A stretch of DNA of 64,000 nucleotides from Emticicia fluvialis (GTDB lineage Bacteria; Bacteroidota; Bacteroidia; Cytophagales; Spirosomataceae). A model generated the notes under the pieces. That model saw only the letters and a list, made by a program, of their open reading frames with translations. It was not told where the DNA came from and searched no databases. Position numbers and translations under genes: made by a program. This document shows positions 1 to 9,158 of this stretch, in pieces. The stretch covers positions 186,001-250,000 of the forward strand of contig NZ_JANUSD010000008.1 in the NCBI RefSeq assembly GCF_024793945.1, read 5' to 3'. Every line of letters starts with the position of its first letter. Position 1 is the stretch's first letter.

Positions 1-2258
1 AATTGAGTGAATTGGATTTTAGGGCTGGTTTGAGACAACTCACCACCATTAAAATACCACTTATTTCCGCTGGCGGCACTGGATACCAAACTATCATTCG
101 ATTGTTTAATACTAGGCTGCGGAATAACTACTTCGGTAATGGTTATGGTATTGGCCGACATCGCCGAGCAACCTTTGGTGTTGGTGACTTTTAGTTTGTA
201 TATGCCTGCGGAGGTGGGGGTATAAGCTTCTTTGGTTGCCTCTGCAATGCCAGTATTATTTTTAAACCACAAATAGCTGTTTTCTTTGGCCGCAGTAGTT
301 AAACTAACGGTTGCACCGGTACAAATCTGGGTACCGGAAGGCGATAATATGGTGGGCGCCAGCGGCTTGGCATTTTTTCTGATTTCAAACAAATCTGTTG
401 ATGCCGAACATCCGGCATTATCAAAAACACGTAGTATATACTTGTTTTCCTGGGTTACTACCAGCTTTGGTTCATAAGAAAATGTGTTGTCGGCAGAGGC
501 CCAGATATAGCTAAATGGGGCAATACCCCCGGTAATGACAGGCTCCAGCACGGTTGAATCTTGTTCGCAAAACTCTTTACTGCCTGTTATTGCCGTTATT
601 TGCAGGTTAGATGTACTCACTACGGTTATGGTAAACTTTAAACTGGGCGCACTCTGGCAGGTCTCATTATTGATGGTTTGCTGGCATACGGCACTATAAC
701 TGGTAGTGGCAGTTGGGGCAACCCAAAGCGTATCACCCGTATCACCGGTAGACCATACCACCGTGCCTTCGCAGCCCAGCGCTCTTAATGAGGTCTGCGT
801 GCCCTGGCAAATGATTCTTTTATCAGTTGTTACAAAAGGCGACGTTTCATTTACTATTTTCAGTGTTACCGATCTCGATAAGGCTTCGCAATTTCCTTGC
901 GTCACCTCCAGTCGGTAATTGCCATTAATAGAAGTGGTATAGGCACTGTCTGTGGCCGATGTTAAGGCAAAGTTGCCTCTGTACCACTGAATTGAAATAT
1001 CTGTGAGAAGCGCCATGTGCTTAAACGAAACTTTGCCAAACGAAGCGCCAAGGTCTATGCTGCCGTTTTGGCAAAAAGTGGCGCTATTGCCTGTAATATC
1101 AAAAGACATTTTGCAGGGCGAAGCCGGAGCTGCGAGTTTGAAAACGAGAAAATTTGGAGAAGTATTGAACGTTGTGGCATTTTTTACTGCATTTACATAC
1201 AAGCCAAAGTCTGATGCCTCATGAATATCCTGAATGATATAGTGATTACGGTTGAAGTTTTTTGTCCAGAGGGTCTCATTGTTATAATTGAGCTTGAAAA
1301 TGGCGTTATCTCTGACAACGAAAATCTTATCATCGCCCGAAACAGCTATTTTGCCGGAAGTATAATCAACGTTTTTCCATTGAAGCACACCTGATGAATT
1401 ATACTTATACAAACCAGTATTAGTACTGAAAACACAGCCGTTATCAGATGTTCTCTCAAAATCGCTAATGGTTTCACCGGTTAAGGACTTTGTCCAGGTT
1501 GCATTGCCATTAGAAGAATTAACCAGAACCACATAGCTGATATTTGTGGTGTTATTACGGGCTAAAACATAGAAAGATGCATCGGCAGAGGGCATAATCT
1601 GATAGCTGCCAAAGATACCGGTATTTGACCAGGCCAGTGAGCCATTGGCGTTATATTTACGAACACCGTTTGAATAGGCCACAATCAACCCATCATCAGC
1701 ACTGGTTTTCAGATCAGATATGTTTATAATATCTGTTAATTCAATTGTCCATTCTTCACTGCCGTCACTTTTTATCCTCTTTATTTCAGTTACAGTCGTG
1801 TTGCTGACAAATCGGTTGGTTAATAAATAGAATCCGTTTGACTGTGTTGGTGTGGCATTTTGCACCTGGTAGCTGACATTTTTTTGCCAACTTAAATTGA
1901 GGTTATCATCATATTTTCTCAGTACCCTGTCCATCAGCAAAAATACAAGAACGCCACCATCCTGCGATGCACATTGAGTCATTACCGGAGCATTTGAAGA
2001 ACCCCCTTCTGCGCTGATGTATTGGTCTTTTACAATGCCATCAGCATTAAACTTGCTAATATTTGCTGAGCCGCTGTTTGAATTCTGGTATTTGATTAAT
2101 GCAAATAAATGGCCAGGCCCCTTGAAAGGTGAGATGCTGCCCCCTCTTGTACCTCCGCGATAAGGTTCGGCCCATTCAACTGCCGGGGGTTGTTCCTGAC
2201 TAAAACCGCAAAAGAAAGTCAGTAATAGCAAAAGCGTAGCGAGTAAATTCTTTTTCAT
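1..2258 (-). CDS. Secreted Ig-like repeat protein, probable type IX secretion substrate (3' end outside window)
   Basis: The reading frame starts at ATG 2258 and stays open to the left edge, so about 752 residues are visible and the C-terminus is missing. Residues 1-21 are a clear signal peptide (MKKN, a leucine-rich core, then GFSQ). The region up to about residue 370 resembles a beta-propeller-like surface protein, with repeats of the 'KYDDNLNLSW' and 'KYNANGSLAWSN' type. After that come four or so Ig/PKD-like units of about 80-90 residues, each opening with a C-x-G-x-x-x-x-L pattern and containing a core Trp (for example SYLWFKNN). Such proteins in Bacteroidota are normally exported by Sec and the type IX system and end with a C-terminal sorting domain, which would lie beyond the window. 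The exact function is unknown. Role as a surface or adhesion protein is inference. Confidence 0.85.
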   Translation of the reverse strand, partial: MKKNLLATLLLLLTFFCGFSQEQPPAVEWAEPYRGGTRGGSISPFKGPGHLFALIKYQNSNSGSANISKFNADGIVKDQYISAEGGSSNAPVMTQCASQDGGVLVFLLMDRVLRKYDDNLNLSWQKNVSYQVQNATPTQSNGFYLLTNRFVSNTTVTEIKRIKSDGSEEWTIELTDIINISDLKTSADDGLIVAYSNGVRKYNANGSLAWSNTGIFGSYQIMPSADASFYVLARNNTTNISYVVLVNSSNGNATWTKSLTGETISDFERTSDNGCVFSTNTGLYKYNSSGVLQWKNVDYTSGKIAVSGDDKIFVVRDNAIFKLNYNNETLWTKNFNRNHYIIQDIHEASDFGLYVNAVKNATTFNTSPNFLVFKLAAPASPCKMSFDITGNSATFCQNGSIDLGASFGKVSFKHMALLTDISIQWYRGNFALTSATDSAYTTSINGNYRLEVTQGNCEALSRSVTLKIVNETSPFVTTDKRIICQGTQTSLRALGCEGTVVWSTGDTGDTLWVAPTATTSYSAVCQQTINNETCQSAPSLKFTITVVSTSNLQITAITGSKEFCEQDSTVLEPVITGGIAPFSYIWASADNTFSYEPKLVVTQENKYILRVFDNAGCSASTDLFEIRKNAKPLAPTILSPSGTQICTGATVSLTTAAKENSYLWFKNNTGIAEATKEAYTPTSAGIYKLKVTNTKGCSAMSANTITITEVVIPQPSIKQSNDSLVSSAASGNKWYFNGGELSQTSPKIQFTQ

Positions 2259-2424
2259 TTTTGAGACGTCGATGGATTCCGAAAAGTAATAGAATTTTGT
2301 TTGCAAAACAACATTTTGCCTGAAACCAAAAGGATAAATTAATGCCAGCAATAATTAAAAAAATATCTGGTATATTGTATGGCAGAAATCAGACTTCACC
2401 ATTTAGAGATTAGACATTTAATCC

Positions 2425-3069
2425 ATGACGGTATCAGTAAAACAATTAATTGACAGAGCAGACTACCAGGGTTTAAAAAGCGCGCTTTCTGCCAATCCAC
2501 AATTGGCAAACGAGGGCTTGCCTTACGACGAGCTGAATACAACCAAGGCACATCCGCTACACCGGATTTGTGATGGTGTTTATAACTGCAAATATTCAGA
2601 CGAAGAGGGAGTAGAAATGGCCAGACTTTTTCTGGAATATGGCGCTGATGTAAACGGAGGTGAGATGATAGAAAAAAAGGACAGCCCGCTTGTTGCAGCA
2701 GCCAGCCTGCATGCAGATAAAGTGGCGATTCTTTATATAGAGCAGGGGGCAGACATTCATCATGGAGGTTGTCACGGAGGTACGGCCCTGCATTGGGCAG
2801 CCTGGTGTGGCAGAGCCACTGTAGTTGAAAGATTGATACAGGCGCAGGCAGAAATCAATAGAAGATGTATTGACTTTCAGTCGACACCGCTTTTCTGGGC
2901 CGTTCATGGTTTATATAGCAGTGATAAGAAAGATATGGATAGTTACCTGCAATGTGTTAAGCTCTTGCTTGAAGCAGGGGCAGACAAGAGCATTCCAAAC
3001 AGTGGTGGGAAAACAGTTTTTGACATGATTGAAGAAGAGGATAAAGCACTAAAAGAATTGTTGAGTTGA
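2425..3069 (+). CDS. Ankyrin repeat protein
   Basis: This 214-residue protein has four to five ankyrin repeats covering roughly residues 60-210. Typical repeat signatures are visible: FLEYGADVNGG, TALHWAAWCGRATVVERLI and CVKLLLEAGADKSIPNSGGK. There is no signal peptide or membrane segment, so it is probably cytoplasmic and acts by protein-protein contact. The ATG at 2425 is the first start in frame. It is a single-gene unit that converges on the alcohol dehydrogenase gene, and a strong shared hairpin terminator separates the two. No partner or process can be deduced from the sequence. Confidence 0.88.
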   Translation: MTVSVKQLIDRADYQGLKSALSANPQLANEGLPYDELNTTKAHPLHRICDGVYNCKYSDEEGVEMARLFLEYGADVNGGEMIEKKDSPLVAAASLHADKVAILYIEQGADIHHGGCHGGTALHWAAWCGRATVVERLIQAQAEINRRCIDFQSTPLFWAVHGLYSSDKKDMDSYLQCVKLLLEAGADKSIPNSGGKTVFDMIEEEDKALKELLS

Positions 3070-3077
3070 TTAATTTA

Positions 3078-3120
3078 AAAAGCCTTTCAGCAGTTGCATA
3101 TCTACTGCTGAAAGGCTTTT
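3078..3120. terminator. Bidirectional intrinsic terminator
   Basis: A perfect 16-bp inverted repeat (arms 3078-3093 and 3105-3120, 11-nt loop) has A-rich and T-rich outer ends, so it can terminate transcription from both sides. It lies between the convergent ankyrin and alcohol dehydrogenase genes. Confidence 0.85.
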
Positions 3121-3145
3121 ATTTTTGCTTAATTGACTGAGAATT

Positions 3146-4240
3146 TTAATTTTTCAACGAAGCCATATCAATTACAAACCGATACTTCACATCGCCTTTC
3201 AGCAAGCGCTCGTAAGCTTCATTAATCTCATCCATTTTAATCATCTCAATATCGGCAACAATGTTATGCTGGCCACAGAAATCAAGCATTTCCTGCGTTT
3301 CGGCAATCCCTCCAATCATTGAGCCGGCAAAGTTTCTGCGGGCAGGTATCAGGCTGAATGCAGCCACAGGCAGCGGACGCTCAGGCGCACCTACCAAAGC
3401 AAGAGACCCGTCTACCTTCAATAAACCCAGGTATTGGTTAATATCGTGTTCGGCAGAAACCGCATCCAAAACAAAGTGAAGCTTGCTTCTGTATCTGGCC
3501 ATCTGCGCTTTGTCTTTCGACAACACCACGTCATCGGCGCCCAGGCGTTTGGCATCTTCAATCTTAGTTGTTGAGGTAGTAAAAACAATTACTTCTGCAC
3601 CCATTGCTTTAGCCAGTTTTACTGCCATGTGGCCCAGCCCGCCAATACCCACAACGCCTACTTTCTTGCCCGGCCCGACGTTCCAGTGTCTTAGTGGAGA
3701 ATACGTGGTTATACCCGCGCATAATAGCGGAGCAGTAGCGGCCAGATCAAGGTTTTCAGGCACATGCAACACAAAAGATTCATCAACTACTATGCTTTCA
3801 GAATATCCACCAAAGGTGTGTGTGCCTAAATGTACATCAGGTGCATTATAGGTGCCTGTATTGCCCTGTTCGCAGTATTGCTCCAACCCTTCCTTGCAAT
3901 ATTCGCAATCTCTGCAACTATCAACCATACAACCTACGGCAGCGTGGTCGCCCACTTTAAATTTGGTTACATGATTACCGACACTGACAACCTTTCCTAC
4001 TATTTCATGCCCCGGAACGCATGGATAAACCGTGCCGGGCCACTCGCTTCTGGCTGTGTGCAGGTCTGAATGACAAACGCCACAATATAATATTTCAATC
4101 TCAACGTCGTGCGGTTTAGGCGTTCTGCGTTTAATTTGCAGTTGGTCTAATCGTGCATCTGCGGCTAGCGTACCAAATGCTTTTACTTCTTTTGACGGAA
4201 CATCTGTTGCGCCACCGGTTACTGATTTTACGGATTCCAT
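3146..4240 (-). CDS. Zinc-dependent NAD(P) alcohol dehydrogenase (cinnamyl alcohol dehydrogenase / YahK type)
   Basis: The protein is a medium-chain dehydrogenase/reductase that would interconvert alcohols and aldehydes with NAD(P)H. Visible signatures are the catalytic zinc site YCGVCHSDLH and PGHEIVG, the structural-zinc cluster of four Cys in CMVDSCRDCEYC...YC, and the Rossmann motif GIGGLGHMA. The frame is open up to an ATG at 4312, but the extra 24 residues do not look like family sequence. I chose the internal ATG at 4240 (MESVKSVTGG), about 18 residues before the conserved VKAFG strand. It lies about 230 bp downstream of eboF on the same strand, so read-through from the ebo operon is possible. 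Substrate is unknown. Confidence 0.9.
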   Translation of the reverse strand: MESVKSVTGGATDVPSKEVKAFGTLAADARLDQLQIKRRTPKPHDVEIEILYCGVCHSDLHTARSEWPGTVYPCVPGHEIVGKVVSVGNHVTKFKVGDHAAVGCMVDSCRDCEYCKEGLEQYCEQGNTGTYNAPDVHLGTHTFGGYSESIVVDESFVLHVPENLDLAATAPLLCAGITTYSPLRHWNVGPGKKVGVVGIGGLGHMAVKLAKAMGAEVIVFTTSTTKIEDAKRLGADDVVLSKDKAQMARYRSKLHFVLDAVSAEHDINQYLGLLKVDGSLALVGAPERPLPVAAFSLIPARRNFAGSMIGGIAETQEMLDFCGQHNIVADIEMIKMDEINEAYERLLKGDVKYRFVIDMASLKN

Positions 4241-4474
4241 GGATAAGTTTTTTATAGATGTATAAGTAAAGTATTCGTGCTGTATTGGCCCATTAGCTGT
4301 AAAAACCGCCAATGTGGTATTGGAAATTTTACACGAAGTGTGTCTGGCACAGTTTGCCTGCCTGATTAGAAAAAAGGATAAGCAAAGTGCGGCACGGCCG
4401 GATTTCGTGATTGGGCCGCTGTCAGTTTAAACAACCATAGAGGGTCTGTTGGTTGGCCGAAAGGATTAAAATGT

Positions 4475-5851
4475 TTATTTCATGTCATTCCCGAACAAAC
4501 TGTTCCAGATTACATCATAAACATCGGTTGCAGCTATCTCTTCGGTTATTTTTTGATTACTTACCAGTACAGGATAAAACTCTTTTCCTATATCGAGCGT
4601 GCCGTGTGAGCCCTTGACAAGACTGGCATCAAGCGGAATAACATCCATTCTGTATCTGAAGCCTGTTAGTTTACGAAGCAACTTGTAAGCGGCTCTTAAT
4701 TTAATGAAAGGATTAGCCGGATTCATAAACATCTCAACGGGGTCATAGCCCGGTTTGTTATGAATATCAACGCTGCGGGCAAAATCAGGGGCCAGTTTAT
4801 CATCAAACCAGTAATAGTAGGTAAACCAGCTGTCGGCCTTGGCCATTAACACAAAATCACCGGCTCTTTTATGATTGATGTGGTATTTTTGTTTCTCCTC
4901 TTCATCCATTATCAGGGCAATACCATCAATTTTAGATAGAATTTCTTTTACCCGTTCTTTCTGGCTTTCGTCATTAACGTACACGTGAGCAATCTGGTGG
5001 TCGGAAGCCGCAAAAGCTTTTGACGCGCCGCAGTCCAGCAGTTCCAGCCCGCTTTCTACCCGTACAGAAAGTAATCCATGCTCGCGCAAGATTCTGTTGA
5101 TGTGTATAGGGTGGCTCACATTGTTGATACCGTACTCAGAAAGCAATATAACGTTTGCATTGCGTTGCTCATAGTAATTGACCAGCTCTTCTACGAGGCT
5201 ATCAATTTCATGTAAATCTTTAGAGATTTTACCGAAATCAACACCGAATTTTTGCAGGCAATAATCTAAATGAGGCAGATAAATCAGCGTTAGCGTAGGG
5301 TCTTCGGTTCTGTCAACCTCCAATGAGGCATCGGCAATCCATTTAGAACAATCAATGCTTGTATTAGGCCCCCAGAACTTAAACAATGGGAAGGTACCCA
5401 ACTTGGCCTGTAGTTTATCTCTTAAGTCGGCAGGATAGGTGTAACAATCGGGTACTTTTACACCATCTGAATGATATTGCGGGCGAGGCGTAGCTGAAAA
5501 ATCGGCTGATGAGTACATATTGTACCACCAGAACATCTTTGAAACCGTAAAGGCCGGATTTTTTCTTCTGGCAGCCTCCCATATTTTTTCAGACTGAACC
5601 AGTTTGTTAGATTGTTTCCAGAACTTCATCTCACACGCATCGTGGTCATACCAGCCATTCCCTACAATGCCGTGTGCATCCGGGTTTTTACCGGTTATAT
5701 AGCAGCTTTGCGCTGTGGTAGTAACCGCAGGGAAAGCCGGCTTAATGTGCGTAAGCGTATTTTTTGCAATGAATTTCTGTAAAAACGGTGTGTGTTCACC
5801 AATGACACTGGTACTAAGGCCAACTATATCAATAACTACAGTTTTTTGCAT
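4475..5851 (-). CDS. eboF: EboF: alkaline phosphatase superfamily (nucleotide pyrophosphatase/phosphodiesterase-like) protein
   Basis: This 458-residue protein belongs to the type I phosphodiesterase/nucleotide pyrophosphatase branch of the alkaline phosphatase superfamily. The N-terminal metal-binding Asp is Asp8 in VVIDIVGLS. The nucleophile loop reads FPAVTTTAQSCYITG, with Thr44 in the nucleophile position, followed by the typical PDAHGIVGNGWYDHD. No signal peptide is visible, so it is predicted cytoplasmic, although ebo work in cyanobacteria links the cluster to periplasmic export of a precursor. It is the last gene of the eboABCDEF operon and starts 22 nt after eboE. Assignment rests on family signatures plus the full operon context. 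Confidence 0.9.
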   Translation of the reverse strand: MQKTVVIDIVGLSTSVIGEHTPFLQKFIAKNTLTHIKPAFPAVTTTAQSCYITGKNPDAHGIVGNGWYDHDACEMKFWKQSNKLVQSEKIWEAARRKNPAFTVSKMFWWYNMYSSADFSATPRPQYHSDGVKVPDCYTYPADLRDKLQAKLGTFPLFKFWGPNTSIDCSKWIADASLEVDRTEDPTLTLIYLPHLDYCLQKFGVDFGKISKDLHEIDSLVEELVNYYEQRNANVILLSEYGINNVSHPIHINRILREHGLLSVRVESGLELLDCGASKAFAASDHQIAHVYVNDESQKERVKEILSKIDGIALIMDEEEKQKYHINHKRAGDFVLMAKADSWFTYYYWFDDKLAPDFARSVDIHNKPGYDPVEMFMNPANPFIKLRAAYKLLRKLTGFRYRMDVIPLDASLVKGSHGTLDIGKEFYPVLVSNQKITEEIAATDVYDVIWNSLFGNDMK

Positions 5852-5873
5852 TTTAGTAGAATTTTAGAGCCTC

Positions 5874-7067
5874 TTATAATAATCCTTTTACCCAATTTAA
5901 TTCTCTGATGATTGACTCGTTAAGCGGAGCCTGAAATTCTTTCGGTAAAACGCCCCAGGTATAGGTTTCTACTTCAAGATGGTTGGTAAATGGCTTTGCC
6001 TTATGTACATCAACGGTATTGACAATATCAGATTGCGTAGAACCCAGCAAACCATACTGCTCTAAAAACAAAGGCACATGAAAATGTACCCTCCACGAGC
6101 TGATGCTGTTATCAAAGCCTGCAATGGCCTCACTCAGGTCGGGGTATTTTGTAAAGCTGCCGTCATATCTTTGAGCAACAACCTGATGCAGATAAACGGG
6201 TTCGTTATACTGAGCAATTACGTCCAGTTTTTCCTGCGCTTGTTCAGCAAAGTCAACTTTCAGGGCCGAGCTTATTTGTATTTTCCCAACTTTCAGTTGC
6301 TCAGTCTCCATTTTTACAATTACATCCTTTGGCGCCTCAAAACCAACCGCAAAATGGCAAATATCATAGCAAAGCTGAATATGCGTTTTAATGGCCTCAA
6401 TGGCTTGCCCGGGCGAAAAACCTTTGGTAGCCAATTGCTCAATTCCTATAGGTAACAGATAGTTATTATACCAGCTAATGAACTCTTCAGAGTTTTCCAG
6501 AATCCCGTCGGGTTCCGGTTCAATATCCAGATGAAGGGTTTTTCCGGTGCTTGCTTTTAATGCTATCAGCTCCTCAACTACCAAAATCATGTTTTTGGTA
6601 GCTTTAATGGTTGCTTCCTTTAGTGCAGCATCGTTTAACCACCAGAACCGATAGGAGAGTGGTGAGGTAGATATACCGCCCTCTTCTAAAGTGTCCGGCA
6701 ATAATCGGGCAAGCAGATTAAATAACCTTATGGTATAATCCAGCCTTTCCTGTGTTGTCCAATCGGGTGCATGCACTTGGTCTTTTACTACTGTATGATG
6801 AAAGTTTCCGAACGGGAAACCGTTCATAGTAAAAACATAACAATTCTGTGCGGTCAACCAGTTTTGAAAGGTCTCAAAATTTTGTTCTGCTGATAAATCA
6901 ATACTGGCCTGATTGGCTAGTCTTAAGCCTATGCCCATAGGCGCATCGGGACAAACCCCTGCCTTGATTTCCGGAATACTGCTTTGCAGAACCGCAAAAT
7001 GTTCTTTCCAGTCTTCGCCGGGATGAATATTGCTACAATAACTCAGGTGTCCGTATGGTGTTTTCAT
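5874..7067 (-). CDS. eboE: EboE: TIM-barrel sugar isomerase-like metabolite traffic protein
   Basis: This 397-residue protein resembles xylose isomerase/AP endonuclease-type TIM barrels. Candidate metal or acid residues sit in LHLDIEPEPDGIL and CYDICHFAVGFE, and the N-terminus has the family-typical GHLSYCSNIHPGEDW. The ATG at 7067 follows the eboD stop by one nucleotide, indicating translational coupling. In known ebo clusters this gene lies between the dehydroquinate synthase-like and phosphodiesterase-like genes, exactly as here. The substrate is not known in any organism to my knowledge. The isomerase fold is established for the family. A specific reaction would be speculation. Confidence 0.92.
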   Translation of the reverse strand: MKTPYGHLSYCSNIHPGEDWKEHFAVLQSSIPEIKAGVCPDAPMGIGLRLANQASIDLSAEQNFETFQNWLTAQNCYVFTMNGFPFGNFHHTVVKDQVHAPDWTTQERLDYTIRLFNLLARLLPDTLEEGGISTSPLSYRFWWLNDAALKEATIKATKNMILVVEELIALKASTGKTLHLDIEPEPDGILENSEEFISWYNNYLLPIGIEQLATKGFSPGQAIEAIKTHIQLCYDICHFAVGFEAPKDVIVKMETEQLKVGKIQISSALKVDFAEQAQEKLDVIAQYNEPVYLHQVVAQRYDGSFTKYPDLSEAIAGFDNSISSWRVHFHVPLFLEQYGLLGSTQSDIVNTVDVHKAKPFTNHLEVETYTWGVLPKEFQAPLNESIIRELNWVKGLL

Positions 7068-7068
7068 T

Positions 7069-8217
7069 TTAATCGAGGGTTAATTTCAGGCGGTCAACGG
7101 CCAATTTCACTAAATCAAAATCCACCTCATGAATTTCTTTGCCCTTACCGAGCTTTTCTAATATGGTTATGGTCAGCCTTCCGCCCAGGTGTTCTCTGAA
7201 TTCATTCAGCCCCTCCCATAAATTCAGCTTGTCATTCGCTGCAAGCGAGTCGTGGTACAAGGTAAATCCAAGCGTCTTTAAAAGTCTGATAATGCGGTTG
7301 GCATCTTCTTCTGTTATCAGCCCAGACAACTGCGAATAAACAGAATCAAGCGCAATGCCAATAGCCACGGCTTCTCCGTGTCTTATTTCAAAATTACTCA
7401 GATATTCTAATTTATGAGCTGCCCAGTGCCCAAAATCTAAAGGCCTTGCCGAACCCATTTCGAATGGGTCACCACTTGAAATATGATTGGTATGCAGGGC
7501 AGCCGAACGAAAAATCTGTTCATTCATCACATTCATCTCGCGGTTTGCCATTGCTTGTGCATGGGTCTCCAGCCACTCAAAAAAGGGCAGGTCTTTAATT
7601 AAAGCCACCTTCACGGCTTCAGATATACCCGAACGCCAGTCGCGGTCTGAAAGAGAGGTTAAGAAGTTGGAATCATTAAATACGGCCACAGGAGGCGCAA
7701 AAGTACCGAGGAAATTCTTTTTGCCCAGAAAATTGACACCGTTTTTAACACCCACGCCTGAATCGTTTTGCGATAGCACGGTGGTAGGTATCCGGATATG
7801 CTTTACGCCACGGTGTGCAATGCAGGAGGCGTAGCCTACCATGTCAAGAAATGCGCCACCGCCAATGGCTGCCACAAAAGAATGCCTGTCTATACCGTAT
7901 TGATTGATAGCCAGCAGCACTTTGTCGAGATACTGGCTGTCGTTTTTAACTAATTCTCCGCCCGGTAAAACCAGTATTTCGTCTGCCAGGTCAATCTGGG
8001 TTTGGCCTTGAAAATACTGTTTGATTGATTCAGGCAAATACTGATGTTTTTCAGCAACACCGGCATCTATTAAAAACAATATTTTTTTCTGAAAACCGGG
8101 TTCGCCGAAGTTTGTAAGAAAATTGATAAACGCTTTGTTTTCAGAAGAAAAAAGGTTTTGTGTGAAAATAATATTAAAAGAAAAAGGCACCTGAAAGGCC
8201 TGTTGAATTACATTCAT
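7069..8217 (-). CDS. eboD: EboD: 3-dehydroquinate synthase-like protein
   Basis: The 382-residue protein has the sugar-phosphate cyclase fold. The NAD-binding region shows AIGGGAFLDMVGYA (residues 117-130) and IPTTVLSQNDSGVGVKNGVN. The three expected zinc ligands appear conserved as Glu200 (ISEAVKVALIKD), His264 (LDFGHWAAHKLE) and His280 (RHGEAVAIG). Retained metal and cofactor residues suggest an active cyclase. In ebo clusters it is an operon-specific paralogue, not the shikimate-pathway AroB. It follows eboC after a 44-nt gap and abuts eboE. It could be misannotated as aroB if context is ignored. Confidence 0.92.
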   Translation of the reverse strand: MNVIQQAFQVPFSFNIIFTQNLFSSENKAFINFLTNFGEPGFQKKILFLIDAGVAEKHQYLPESIKQYFQGQTQIDLADEILVLPGGELVKNDSQYLDKVLLAINQYGIDRHSFVAAIGGGAFLDMVGYASCIAHRGVKHIRIPTTVLSQNDSGVGVKNGVNFLGKKNFLGTFAPPVAVFNDSNFLTSLSDRDWRSGISEAVKVALIKDLPFFEWLETHAQAMANREMNVMNEQIFRSAALHTNHISSGDPFEMGSARPLDFGHWAAHKLEYLSNFEIRHGEAVAIGIALDSVYSQLSGLITEEDANRIIRLLKTLGFTLYHDSLAANDKLNLWEGLNEFREHLGGRLTITILEKLGKGKEIHEVDFDLVKLAVDRLKLTLD

Positions 8218-8261
8218 TGGTAGATAAAATAAATAAAATCAAAAAAAAATAGCTGCCGGGG

Positions 8262-9143
8262 CTATGTAACTGCAAAAAACCTGGCCAGCCATATTGAAAC
8301 AGGTAACAGGCAAAGCACTGCCAGCGCCAGCAAAATATTGCCCGAAACACTTACCCACGCGGCGTTCATGACTATTAACGACAGAACCCCTGCTTTTACT
8401 GCCTTGCCAATATTGGGGCCAATCGGGTTTGCTATGGCTGCCAGCAATGGTTTGAATATCAGATAAATATGTAAAACCACAAATGCTGCCGCTACCGGAA
8501 GATTGTTTAATTGATACGAAAAATACAATTGGGCTGTACTTACCATAATATAAAGAAACGCCGCAAAGTATAAGGTGTTTTTATTACCACCATGCACTTC
8601 GCCCCGGCTAATCATTGTAATAGCAGCAATGTAGCAAACCGGCAAAAGGCCGATAAACCACCATTGCTCAATAGAGCGCTCAATGATACTCATGCCCAGT
8701 ATCAGATTACCGCCGCGGCATAAACCCATATTTATAGGGCCGAAAAAGGAATGATGTTTGCCATATTTGTCATAAACCAGCGCACAGGCTGCAACCAAAG
8801 CCGCTATTATTGCACTAAGCGGGCTATTGAACCACGCCGCCAATACTCCGGAAATCAGCAGAAAGGAGCCATAAACAACGGCATTGGTCTTGCTTATCTT
8901 TCCACTTGGAATCACTCTTTCAGGGCGTTCAATGCGGTCAAGTTCCAGGTCAAAAATATCGTTAAACACAATGCCGCCACCATAAAGACCCATAGTGGCC
9001 AGGCACAAAAACAAAACACCCGTGATATTTACGTCTTCATACGAAAAAGAAAATACAGCAATAGCAACCCCGGCCAGTATATCTGATACTGCCGTTATTA
9101 CGTTGGCGGGGCGGGTTATTTGTATGTAAGATTTAATATTCAA
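8262..9143 (-). CDS. eboC: EboC: UbiA-family prenyltransferase
   Basis: This 293-residue integral membrane protein has about eight to nine hydrophobic segments and the UbiA aspartate-rich motif NDIFDLELDRIERP (Asn61, Asp62, Asp65, Asp69), with a second loop YDKYGKHH. UbiA enzymes transfer polyprenyl chains to aromatic or sugar-like acceptors in the inner membrane. The start is a TTG at 9143: the frame runs back to the eboB stop without an ATG or GTG, and the next Met is at residue 51, well inside the fold. The start therefore appears to be a genuine non-ATG codon 15 nt after eboB. The acceptor is unknown. Confidence 0.92.
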   Translation of the reverse strand: MNIKSYIQITRPANVITAVSDILAGVAIAVFSFSYEDVNITGVLFLCLATMGLYGGGIVFNDIFDLELDRIERPERVIPSGKISKTNAVVYGSFLLISGVLAAWFNSPLSAIIAALVAACALVYDKYGKHHSFFGPINMGLCRGGNLILGMSIIERSIEQWWFIGLLPVCYIAAITMISRGEVHGGNKNTLYFAAFLYIMVSTAQLYFSYQLNNLPVAAAFVVLHIYLIFKPLLAAIANPIGPNIGKAVKAGVLSLIVMNAAWVSVSGNILLALAVLCLLPVSIWLARFFAVT

Positions 9144-9158
9144 GATACAAGCGGTTGT

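Noticed and set aside
7069..8217. EboD as the shikimate-pathway aroB
   Set aside because: Position inside a full ebo operon, one nucleotide from eboE, favours the ebo paralogue.
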